Of a stretch of 64,000 nucleotides of DNA, positions 32,504 through 41,450 are shown in pieces. The position numbers and the translations under genes were made by a program. Position 1 is the stretch's first letter. The number at the start of each line of letters is the position of its first letter. Source of the DNA: Archilochus colubris (Eukaryota; Chordata; Aves; Apodiformes; Trochilidae); the NCBI GenBank assembly GCA_023079485.1, contig CM041109.1, positions 1,497,549 through 1,561,548 on the forward strand, written 5' to 3'. The notes under the pieces were generated by a model that was given only the letters and a program-made list of their open reading frames with translations, was not told the origin of the DNA and made no database searches.

Positions 32504-34276
32504 TCACTTCTGGTGGCTCTGGGGCCAGTGGCAGGGCTGCTTGATCTGATGGGACTCGATGTGGGGAATGGTAATGGGGCATTTGTGCTGCATGGACTGG
32601 TGGGACCCTCCACTGCCCCCTCCAGAGCTGATGATGATGGTGTGGCCTGAAGAACTGCCACCACCGGATCCTCCACCACAGCATCCAGAGGATCCTCCAC
32701 CACCTCCTCCACCTCCCATGATGATCTTGCTTCCTGAAGAGCCACCACCGGATCCTCCTCCCATGCCAACACTGGATCCTCCACAACAGCATCCAGAGGA
32801 TCCTCCACCACCTCCTCCACCTCCAATGATGATCTTGGTTCCAGAAGATCCACCACTGGATCCTCCTCCCATGCCCCAGCCTGAGGAACCTCCACCACCT
32901 CCTCCACCTCCACCTCCCATTATGCTCTTTGATCCTCCTCCCATTCCACCACCGGATCCTCCACCACAACATCCAGAGGATCCTCCACCACCTCCTCCAC
33001 CTCCAATGATGATCTTGGTTCCAGAAGATCCACCACTGGATCCTCCTCCCATGCCCCAGCCTGAGGAACCTCCACCACCACCACCTCCACCTCCCATTAT
33101 GCTCTTTGATCCTCCTCCCATTCCACCACCAGATCCTCCACCACAACATCCAGAGGATCCTCCTCCACCTCCTCCACCTCCACCTCCCATTATGCTCTTT
33201 GATCCTCCTCCCATTCCACCACCAGATCCTCCACCACAACATCCAGAGGATCCTCCACCACCTCCTCCACCTCCAATGATGATCTTGGTTCCAGAAGATC
33301 CACCACTGGATCCTCCTCCCATGCCCCAGCCTGAGGAGCCTCCACCACCACCACCTCCACCTCCCATTATGCTCTTTGATCCTCCTCCCATGCCACCACT
33401 GGATCCTCCACCACAGCATCCAGAGGATCCTCCACCACCTCCTCCACCTCCAATGATGATCTTGGTTCCAGAAGATCCACCACTGGATCCTCCTCCCATG
33501 CCCCAGCCTGAGGAACCTCCACCACCTCCACCTCCACCTCCCATTATGCTCTTTGATCCTCCTCCCATTCCACCACCAGATCCTCCACCACAACATCCAG
33601 AGGATCCTCCACCACCTCCTCCACCTCCACCTCCCATTATGCTCTTTGATCCTCCTCCCATTCCACCACCGGATCCTCCACCACAACATCCAGAGGATCC
33701 TCCACCACCTCCTCCACCTCCAATGATGATCTTGGTTCCAGAAGATCCACCACTGGATCCTCCTCCCATGCCCCAGCCTGAGGAGCCTCCACCACCACCA
33801 CCTCCACCTCCCATTATGCTCTTTGATCCTCCTCCCATTCCACCACTGGATCCTCCACCACAGCATCCAGAGGAGCCTCCACCACCTCCTCCACCTCCAA
33901 TGATGACCTTGGTTCCAGAAGATCCACCACTGGATCCTCCTCCCATGCCCCAGCCTGAGGAGCCTCCACCACCACCACCTCCACCTCCCATTATGCTCTT
34001 TGATCCTCCTCCCATTCCACCACTGGATCCTCCTCCCATGCCCCAGCCTGAGGAGCCCCCACTGCAGCAGGATCCACCTCCTCCACCTCCAGAGCTGATG
34101 ATGATCTTGCCAGAGCCCCCACTGGAGCTTCCTGAGCCTGAACCCCCACAGCAGGAGGAGCCCTGTTCCTGGTGGCTGGAGGAGCTGCCCCCATGGCAGG
34201 AGGAGCCCCCACTGTGGCATCCACTGGACTGGGAGGACATTCCATGGCAACCTCCAGAGCTCTGTCTGGAGCACAT
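32504..34276 (-). CDS. LOR: Loricrin, second of three, long Gly-loop array
   Basis: A 590-residue loricrin starting at the ATG at 34276 (MCSRQSSGGCHGMSSQ); exon 2 begins at 34291 after a TTGCAG acceptor. The first ~90 residues are nearly identical to the first loricrin. The body is a higher-order repeat. A unit of about 60 residues (SSGWGMGGGSSGGSSGTK, then IIIGGG, SSGCCGGG, GGMGGGSKSIMGGG) occurs six times. Some units carry an extra 30-residue SSGCC-to-SKSIM subunit. The tail has HKCPITIPHIESHQIKQ and ends WPQSHQK. Role: cornified-envelope bulk protein, cross-linked through tail and loop Lys and Gln. The DNA is GGT/GGA-rich and internally so alike that copy number may differ between alleles or be misassembled. 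A 605-codon Pro-rich antisense frame is an artefact. Confidence 0.92.
   Translation of the reverse strand: MCSRQSSGGCHGMSSQSSGCHSGGSSCHGGSSSSHQEQGSSCCGGSGSGSSSGGSGKIIISSGGGGGGSCCSGGSSGWGMGGGSSGGMGGGSKSIMGGGGGGGGGSSGWGMGGGSSGGSSGTKVIIGGGGGGGGSSGCCGGGSSGGMGGGSKSIMGGGGGGGGGSSGWGMGGGSSGGSSGTKIIIGGGGGGGGSSGCCGGGSGGGMGGGSKSIMGGGGGGGGGGSSGCCGGGSGGGMGGGSKSIMGGGGGGGGGSSGWGMGGGSSGGSSGTKIIIGGGGGGGGSSGCCGGGSSGGMGGGSKSIMGGGGGGGGGSSGWGMGGGSSGGSSGTKIIIGGGGGGGGSSGCCGGGSGGGMGGGSKSIMGGGGGGGGGGSSGCCGGGSGGGMGGGSKSIMGGGGGGGGGSSGWGMGGGSSGGSSGTKIIIGGGGGGGGSSGCCGGGSGGGMGGGSKSIMGGGGGGGGGGSSGWGMGGGSSGGSSGTKIIIGGGGGGGGSSGCCCGGSSVGMGGGSGGGSSGSKIIMGGGGGGGGSSGCCGGGSGGGSSSGHTIIISSGGGSGGSHQSMQHKCPITIPHIESHQIKQPCHWPQSHQK
32840..34030 (-). 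repeat. About 180-bp tandem coding repeat in second loricrin
   Basis: On the plus strand the marker ATCTTGGTTCCAGAAGATCC (ACCTTGG in the last copy) recurs near 32.83, 33.01, 33.28, 33.46, 33.73 and 33.91 kb. Spacing is about 180 bases, or about 270 where an extra 90-base subunit is inserted. Confidence 0.85.
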
Positions 34277-34530
34277 CTTGGAGCAAAGAACCTGCAAGAA
34301 ACAGCAGACTTTGTACTCAAGTGCAGTCACTATTATCACAAGAATTCCCCCAAACAGAAGGCCCCATGCACAGTGACACAGGCACAGAGTCTCCGGAATC
34401 AAGGAGCTTCCTTTCTTCCAAGCCCTCTGTGCTCCATGATCTCCACACACAAAACCTCTCCCTAGCAGGAGATCACCAGGTTGCTCGAGTTAATCACACC
34501 CTGGTTTAAAGTGTTGAACCCAAAGCAGTT

Positions 34531-34608
34531 CCATCTCCATCTCCATCTCCATCTCCATCTCCATCTCCATCTCCATCTCCATCTCCATCTCCATCTCCAT
34601 CTCCATCT
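34531..34608 (+). repeat. (CCATCT)13 microsatellite
   Basis: Thirteen uninterrupted CCATCT units in the intron of the second loricrin. A Met-Glu or Arg-Trp frame across it on the minus strand is not a gene. Confidence 0.97.
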
Positions 34609-35092
34609 GATGACTTTCATTAGGAAATCCTGAAGGTCTTGTCTCTTTGGGGTGAGGTTTTTTGGGGGCACAGAATTTGGTCAAATGTGGGTCCCCTCTT
34701 CTCTTCCAGACCCCTTTTCTCCTTTTTTTTTTTTTTTTTTTTTTTCTGGTACATGAAAGTTTTGCTTTGACCTTGCAGTGACCTTGGCCTAGCCCACCCT
34801 TCTCCAGTGCTATCTCTAATCCTGGAACATTATCAGTCCCAGGAGCAGACACTGACAAACATGGATTTCAGCAACTGCAATTACATGGAAGAGAATGAAC
34901 TGAAAAGTAAAATTACTAGGAGAAAATTGGTTCTATATTGGATCAAAGCAGGAGATGAGGGATGATCCTGCTTCTGATGACATCCACAGGAGATTTAACT
35001 TCATCCAAGCTTCCAACCACCACCCACCAGGTGCTCATTTCCACAGCATTTATGTTTTGCAAGCGTGAAAGTAGGAGAAGAACTGCACTCAC

Positions 35093-35169
35093 CTTTCCTG
35101 GCTCCAGCAACGGGTACAAGAGAGCAAAGCTGAGCGAATGAAGCCCTCTGAGATCCATCAACTTTTATA
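35093..35169 (-). promoter_or_regulatory. LOR: Core promoter and noncoding exon 1, second loricrin
   Basis: Donor GTGAG at 35088-35092, exon 1 about 35093-35139, no ATG. Initiator TCATTCG at 35135-35141, TATA box TATAAAA at 35163-35169. Shared 24-bp block at 35192-35215 and AP-1 heptamer at 35266-35272. Confidence 0.8.
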
Positions 35170-35404
35170 CCATTGTAAATTTTCCCAAGTGGGAAGTGAG
35201 ACATCCAAAGGAATGGTGATAGTTCTATTTACTAAACAATCTATCCTCCTACAACCCACTTGTCCTGACTCATTAAATCCGATCAATGTTTCTCTCGTGC
35301 ATCATTTCCTCGGCTACCTGTAGGATGGATCATGGGAACCTGGCTGTTGACTTTCAAGGTAGAATTGTGGAACTCCATCTAACCCCCTCCACTTGAGATG
35401 GGAG

Positions 35405-35560
35405 ATCATAGAATCATAAAATAGTTTGGGCTGGAAGAGGCCTTTAAAGACCACTTAGTCCAACCCTAAGCAGTAAGCAGGACCATCTCCAGGTGCATCC
35501 CTTTCCAGTGCACCCCTGGGGCATCTTCGTAGTCTTTACACACCAAATACAGATTTTCAG
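35405..35560 (-). repeat. CR1 LINE 3' fragment
   Basis: Reverse orientation: ATCATAGAATCATAAAATAG then GGGCTGGAAGAGGCCTTTAA. The right limit is approximate. Confidence 0.75.
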
Positions 35561-35611
35561 AGCCCCTTCTGCTATCAGTCACCACCTGAGCAGCAGGGGG
35601 ATGAACATTGT

Positions 35612-35895
35612 AGCAGGGTCTGTAGTGATAGAAGAAGGGGTGATGGTTTTGAACTGAAAGAAGGAAGGTTTAGACTAGATAGAAGGAAGAAATTTTTTCA
35701 TAATGAAGGTGGTAAAACATCGGCCCAGGTTGCCCAGAGAGGTGGTAGATGCCCCATCCCTGGAAACTCTCGAGATCAGGTTGGATGGGGCTGTGAGCAA
35801 CCTGATCTTGTTGAAGATGGCCCCGGTCACTGCAGGGGAGGTTGGACTAAACCTTTAAAGGTCTCTTCCAACTTGAACCATTCTATGATTCTTGT
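35612..35895 (+). repeat. CR1 LINE 3' fragment
   Basis: Forward orientation, with GGTTGCCCAGAGAGGTGGT, CCCTGGAAACTCTCGAGATC and a 3' end at CCATTCTATGATTCTT. It faces away from the preceding reversed copy. Confidence 0.9.
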
Positions 35896-37265
35896 TTGGA
35901 TGCACCACTATGGACAGCAGGGAGGTCAGGCAGGCTTCATGTTGCTCCTGGGAGGAAGGGTGATGCCTTTTTGAGAAAGAGGTTGAAGTGCTGCAGGTAG
36001 AGGGTACCAGATCAAGCACCCAACCTGTGTATCAGCATCTTGATGGATATTAATCAAAAGGATGAATTCACCCTGGTTTGGGAGATGGCTCTGGTATTTC
36101 TGAAGAAGAAACAAGATCTGAGGAAATGCTGTGCCCTTGATATCACCTGGAGAGCCTCTGGAACATGGCTTCTGGTTTTATTGGTGCTTGGCCATTTCTG
36201 GGTGCAGGGGCATTCAAGAGAAGTGCTCCCTCCTCCTTGAAGTGGGACCCAAAAATTTCTGCTAGGACCCCTCAGGCAACAGCCAGGATGATGGTGATAT
36301 TTTAGAATACTGTGACTTTCCACCATAAAATCCCAAGTCATTTGGCTTTTTCAGTGCCAACACCAGCTGGAGGAGCTCATCCAGGTGTCTTTTGAGAACG
36401 CTGTGTCCCTGGGGTCCCCAAAAAGGAGAGGACAGAGGAGACAGGCACATATAATCATGAAACTTGTCTACCCACTATAGGTGTGGGTCACTCCTGTTGC
36501 TTCTGGGACAGCTCCAGGCATCTGTCATCTGCCACAGGTAGAAAGTTCACACGTAGAAGGTTTATTGTCCTTTCCTTGCTAATTGCCAGAATCCACCACA
36601 TCAAAGAAATCACTTCCCCTGGGGAAACTCCCTTTGAAGAGTCATACCCAGAGCTGCATCTTCTTCCTGCGGGAATGAGAAGATCCCTAGTTACTGCAAC
36701 CTGAGCATCTCAACCCAGGAGCTTTTGGAAGTTCTGGCCTTGCTGCTGGATCCATGAGGGGTTCAGAGCTGGAGTAAAGGTTGGAGAGATCCCTCATTTC
36801 TCTTCTGCATCTGCTTGGTGCAACTGTGACCACCAAGGGCTCCTGCATCACACACATGCAAGGACTTCACACTTAAAATAATACCTTGCAGACCTTTGTA
36901 CCAGAGTTTTTCTAATTTTTCCTCTCCTAACCCATTGAAAACTTCCTTGGGCACTGCGGGATGTTTTGATCAAGCAGAGAGATTTATTTATATATATATA
37001 TTTATTTATATCTAACTGTGTGGGATTGTTATTGGTGGGCTGAAGTATGGATCCTGAGTAGCAACAGACATCAAAAGGCCACCTAAGATTATTTATTGAG
37101 TCCTACACCTCTTTTCCAGGTGGGTGTTCAATGCACTTGTGCTCTGGAGCTTTGTTACAACAGCATCACCTCAGAAGAAAACCATAATACTGGAAATAAT
37201 GGAAAGGTTGTGGTGTAAAGCAAAATCCAACCACACAGACTCTGAAGATCTCTAGAACTGCAAGT

Positions 37266-37271
37266 TTTATT
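37266..37271 (-). promoter_or_regulatory. LOR: Poly(A) signal of third loricrin
   Basis: AATAAA on the minus strand, about 235 bases past the stop codon. Confidence 0.7.
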
Positions 37272-37502
37272 GTCTTCAGCAAGCATTAGAAAGTTGAGAC
37301 AGATAAGACATATGAATAAACCCTGGCTGGAAGATATTGATATCCAACACCAGAGGTTCTGGCCAGCTTGAGAGCAGAATAGAAAAATCTCAAGGAAGAG
37401 GAGAAAGGAATAATGCAAATATTTTTCAATTTAATAGAGGAAGAAATGTGAGGCATGTTCATATCTTGGGCTTTCTTGATCTCAGAGTCCCTTCTGTAGC
37501 CA

Positions 37503-38882
37503 CTACTTGTGTTTAGTCTGAGGTGGCCAGGTGATTGGCTGGGTCTGCTGTTGAATGGATGAACCACCTCCACCTCCACCTCCGCCTCCTCCTCCTCCAC
37601 TGGAGCCACCTCCTCCAATGATGATGATGGATCCTTGACCCTGGTGACCTGAACCACCACCACCTCCACCACCACCTCCACCTCCACCAATGCAGATGGG
37701 ACCTTGCCCTTGGTGGCTGGAGCCACCTCCTCCTCCTCCACCACCACTACCTCCACCAATGCAGATGGGACCTTGACCCTGGTGACCTGAGCCACCACCT
37801 CCTCCTCCTCCTCCTCCTCCTCCCATGCTGCCACCTCCAATGCAGATGGGGCCTTGGCCCTGATGGCTGGACCCACCTCCTCCTCCACCACCACTGCTTC
37901 CTCCACCAATAATGCAGACGGCGCCATGGCTTTGGTGACCTGAACTTCCACCTCCTCCTCCTCCACCACCACCACCACCACCACCGATGCAAATGGGGCC
38001 TTGGCCCTGATGGCTGGACCCACCTCCTCCTCCACCACCACTGCTTCCCCCACCAATAATGCAGACGGCGCCATGGCTTTGGTGACCTGAACCTCCACCT
38101 CCTCCTCCACCACCACCACCACCGATGCAAATGGGGCCTTGGCCCTGGTGGCCTGAACCACCCCCACCACCACCACCACCTCCACCACCACCACCAATAA
38201 TGCAGATGGGGCTTTGGTGACCTGAACTTCCACCTCCTCCTCCACCTCCACCACCACCACCACCGATGCAAATGGGGCCTTGGCCCTGGTGTCCTGAACC
38301 TCCTCCTCCACCACCACTGCTTCCTCCTCCACCAATAATGCAGATGGAGCCTTGTCCCTGATGGCCTGAGCCACCACTTCCTCCACCACCACCTCCACCA
38401 CCACCACCACCACCAATACAGATGGGTCCTTGGCCCTGGTGTCCTGAACCACCTCCACCTCCTCCTCCCATGCCACCACCTCCAATGCAGATAGGGCCTT
38501 GACTTTGGTGGCTTGAGCCACCACCACCTCCACCACCTCCTCCTCCTCCTCCTCCAATAATGCAGATGGGTATTTGTCCATGGTGGCCTGACCCACCACC
38601 ACCTCCTCCACCTCCACCTCCACCTCCACCTCCACCACCACAACTCATGGATCCTTGGCTCTGGTGGCCTCCTCCTCCTCCTCCTCCCATGGATGATGAT
38701 ATGTGGGCCTGGTAAATAGCACCACCACCGCTGCTGCCTCCTCCTCCGTGGCAGGATGATCCTTCACTACTGTGGCAACCTCCTCCTCCACCTCCTCCGT
38801 GGCAGGAACCTCCTCCCCCACCACCTCCATGGCATCCACCAGACATCCCTTGGCTGTCACCTTTCTGCTGATGGGAACCCAT
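37503..38882 (-). CDS. LOR: Loricrin-type protein, third of three, HQGQGPICI repeats
   Basis: A 459-residue Gly-rich protein starting at the ATG at 38882; exon 2 begins at 38903 after a TTCAAG acceptor. It differs from the other two. The start is MGSHQQKGDSQGMSGGCHG, with Gln and Lys up front instead of MCSRQSS. The body has about 15 units of poly-Gly plus (S/G)HQGQGPICIGG, with variants such as HQSHGAVCIIGG and HQGQGSICIIGG. The tail has SIQQQTQPITWPP and ends QTKHK; it lacks the QQKCP motif of the other loricrins. Each unit places a Gln and often a Cys in a short hydrophobic patch between Gly loops. The role as a cornified-envelope loricrin follows from composition, tail and location. Long Val/Glu and Arg/Trp frames in the same strand are artefacts of the GGT/GGA repeats. 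Confidence 0.88.
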   Translation of the reverse strand: MGSHQQKGDSQGMSGGCHGGGGGGGSCHGGGGGGGCHSSEGSSCHGGGGSSGGGAIYQAHISSSMGGGGGGGHQSQGSMSCGGGGGGGGGGGGGGGGSGHHGQIPICIIGGGGGGGGGGGGGSSHQSQGPICIGGGGMGGGGGGGSGHQGQGPICIGGGGGGGGGGGGSGGSGHQGQGSICIIGGGGSSGGGGGGSGHQGQGPICIGGGGGGGGGGGGSSGHQSPICIIGGGGGGGGGGGGGSGHQGQGPICIGGGGGGGGGGGSGHQSHGAVCIIGGGSSGGGGGGGSSHQGQGPICIGGGGGGGGGGGGGSSGHQSHGAVCIIGGGSSGGGGGGGSSHQGQGPICIGGGSMGGGGGGGGGGGSGHQGQGPICIGGGSGGGGGGGGSSHQGQGPICIGGGGGGGGGGGGSGHQGQGSIIIIGGGGSSGGGGGGGGGGGGSSIQQQTQPITWPPQTKHK

Positions 38883-40246
38883 CAGTTCAGGCGTCAAGTA
38901 GTTCTTGAAGAGAAAGAAAAGAAACAGCCTTAGCAAACCCAGGGGAAGGAAATATTGTGTTCTTGTGCCTCCCCATTCCATCCCAGAGGCAAGCAAATAG
39001 ATGAAAATATTTTCTGTTCCCTTTTTGCCCCACAATCCACCCCTGATAGCTAACACAAAAGGTTACTATAAGCCACAGGAATGGATAAATAAAACAGTTC
39101 CCAAGAAGGAGCTGAAAGGTTTTCATCTCATTCCACATCCTTTGATCAGGTCTTCTACAGGATGTCCTCTATCATAAATAACTGCTTCTTCTTTTTTTTT
39201 TTTTCCTAGGACAGGTGCAACTGTAATCATTGCTTAAAAATTCTTTCTTGTCTAGTTGACAGAGCAGCATGCCACTGCAAGAGGACATCAAGGCCGTGGT
39301 ACACCAGAATTATCCTTATCCAGATGTGGTTTGGGAATCTCAAAAGGGCTTTAATGCTCTGGGATATGTATTACTATTCTGTATCATACAGGAGACAAAG
39401 AACAAGGATCATCATTTGCATGAAAAGAACTCGGTTATGCTTGGAAACTCTCCAGTTTCAATTTCAAAAGAGCACAGAGCCTGGTTTAATTCTTCTTAAA
39501 AAAAAAAAAAAAAAAAAAAAAAGAAAAGAAAAAGCAGCTTCACAAAGCTTCAGCAGAAAGAAAGCTCCAGATCACTGCTTACAAGGGTGTGATGGGAACC
39601 TGTACCCAAGGCTGAAACCTACAGGGGTTCTGTGAAGTTTAAGCACTTCTTTGGCACTTAAACCCCACCCCAACACACATCCTGGTCTTCTGGTAGCAAT
39701 AATTTATATTCCTCTGACAGGCAAGCTCCTAATGAAAAGGATCTATAGGTCAGTGGGATGAGGTATCCCAAAGAGTCAGAGGAGAAAATGGTTCCTCCAA
39801 GAAAAAAGGTTTCCAAAAGAGAACTCTTTTTGTTTTAGATAAAAGGCTAATTTTTTAGAGCATAAACTCCCATTTTGTATTTCAGTGCCTTTGTTTCCCT
39901 CTTCTTTGCTAAATGCCAGCAAAACCTCGTTATCTTAAGACTTATAGTCCAGGAGTATTTCAGAGCTGCCTTTATTTGGTGGTATCACATGATGTCAGGC
40001 CCAGAGAAATCAAAGGGCCTCCCAAGCCCATGTTTTCTATGTCCCAGCAATCCCCCTTTCCTGTGTGATCAAATAATCCCACAGAACAAATCCCTAAAAA
40101 AAAAAACCTAAAAAAAATGACTGTAAATAATGAGGGATTTTTTGATTATGAGACCCAAAAACTAGATTTGCTTCCACTTTTTCCAGTTTAGCATCCCCAG
40201 GTTAATGAGCCAAGTTAGTTTGCAGCAGCAGCAGGAAATATCTTAC

Positions 40247-40318
40247 CGTGTCCCACGGCACGAACCAGTGGAAAGAGTCAAATGGAGTGAGGAAACGTGG
40301 TGTGTGAGAACTTTTATA
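40247..40318 (-). promoter_or_regulatory. LOR: Core promoter and noncoding exon 1, third loricrin
   Basis: Donor GTAAG at 40242-40246, exon 1 about 40247-40288, no ATG. Initiator-like TCACTCC at 40284-40290, TATA box TATAAAA at 40312-40318. The 24-bp block of the other loricrins is not evident. At about 1.34 kb the intron is the longest here. Confidence 0.75.
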
Positions 40319-41144
40319 TAGTATCTAGTCCTCCTCTTGGAAAGAAACAATGATTGATTTATTTACTAGCCAAACCCAACCACAACTACCCACTTACTTA
40401 GCATAATCTTGGGCTTGTCATTTCTGATTGATATCTTCCCACCACCTCTTTTGTTTTCAGCTATATTAAAGTCATCGGAAGACTCCACCTACTACAAGTC
40501 AAATGAAGAAATGAGGAAAAGCAGACACACTTTGGGGTTTTCAGAAAAAAACCCAAGTGATTTACTTTCACATCCCCCCTCCAGCATTACAGAAAGGAAA
40601 TTTGAAGGGGGAAAGGGGAACTTTTGTCTTTATAGTCATAGGTAATTTAACTCTCATTCTAGAAAATGTTTCTGAACACCCAGATGTAGCTTTGGAGTAT
40701 CATTATGTTGTGTTGTAACTGGCAGGTTGGTAGGAGTGTATTATATGTTTATAATGACTCCCACGTTAATGCCAAGGGCTGTAGGGACACACATTGGACT
40801 CTGGTCCCATGAGTTTAAGCTGCCCAAAGGACAACACATGCCTGTAAAACCAGAGGCTGAAGTGATGCAAATCTGGGAGGCTCCAGGTGACTTATGGCCT
40901 TGGAGGGTTTGACCTACAGAGAAACAAACAGCCCAAGAAGCTGGGAAGTGGTCTTGATGTAGGCTTGAAGTGGTGTAAAAACACCTGAGTGAGGATGGTG
41001 ACTTTCTGATTTTTAACCACCTTGGCCTGCAGAGGGGCTGCCAGTTATTGCACTGAGCTGGTGGCACTGCCAGAGCATGGGCACCACATCCCATCACCTT
41101 TTGGTGCAGGCTGCACACAGCATTTTGCTGCATTTGCTTGTAGA

Positions 41145-41450
41145 ACCATAGACTCATAGAATGGCTGGGGTTGGAAAGGACCTTAAGGATCAGCTAGATC
41201 CACCCCTCTTGCCATGGGCAGGGACACCTTCCAGTAGACCACATTGGTCCAAGCTCCATCCAACCTGCCTTTGAACACTGTCAGGGATGAAGCTTCCACT
41301 ACTTCCCTGGGCAACCTGTTCCTGTGTTTTACCACCCTCATAATAAAGGATTTCCTCCTAACATCTAATTTAAATCTCCCCTCTGCAAGTTTTAAACCAT
41401 TGCCCCTTGTTCTTTTGCTACATCCCCATGCCAAATGTCCTACCTCAACT
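41145..41450 (-). repeat. CR1 LINE 3' fragment
   Basis: Reverse orientation: GACTCATAGAATGGCTGGGG, GGTTGGAAAGGACCTTAAGG, CCATGGGCAGGGACACC and TTTAAATCTCCCCTCTGCAA. Confidence 0.9.

Larger units (their letters stand above)
35290..37255. other. Intergenic with two CR1 copies
   Basis: No gene supported. Two CR1 pieces in opposite orientation lie at about 35405-35560 and 35612-35895. A TA-rich stretch is near 36987-37012. Confidence 0.5.

Noticed and set aside
32493..34286. A long Arg/Trp-rich minus-strand frame over the second loricrin
   Set aside because: It is a shifted reading of the Gly-loop repeats. The true frame has the MCSRQSS start after the splice site and the conserved loricrin tail.
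32559..34376. A 605-codon Pro-rich plus-strand frame opposite the second loricrin
   Set aside because: It is the complement of GGN-rich repeats (CCN gives Pro). It has no promoter or splice context, and the same effect is seen opposite the first loricrin.
34462..34858. Frames reading Met-Glu or Arg-Trp repeats
   Set aside because: Translations of the (CCATCT)13 microsatellite within the intron of the second loricrin.
37286..38641. Val/Glu-rich and Arg/Trp-rich frames over the third loricrin
   Set aside because: Shifted readings of GGT and GGA repeats, with no start next to the acceptor.
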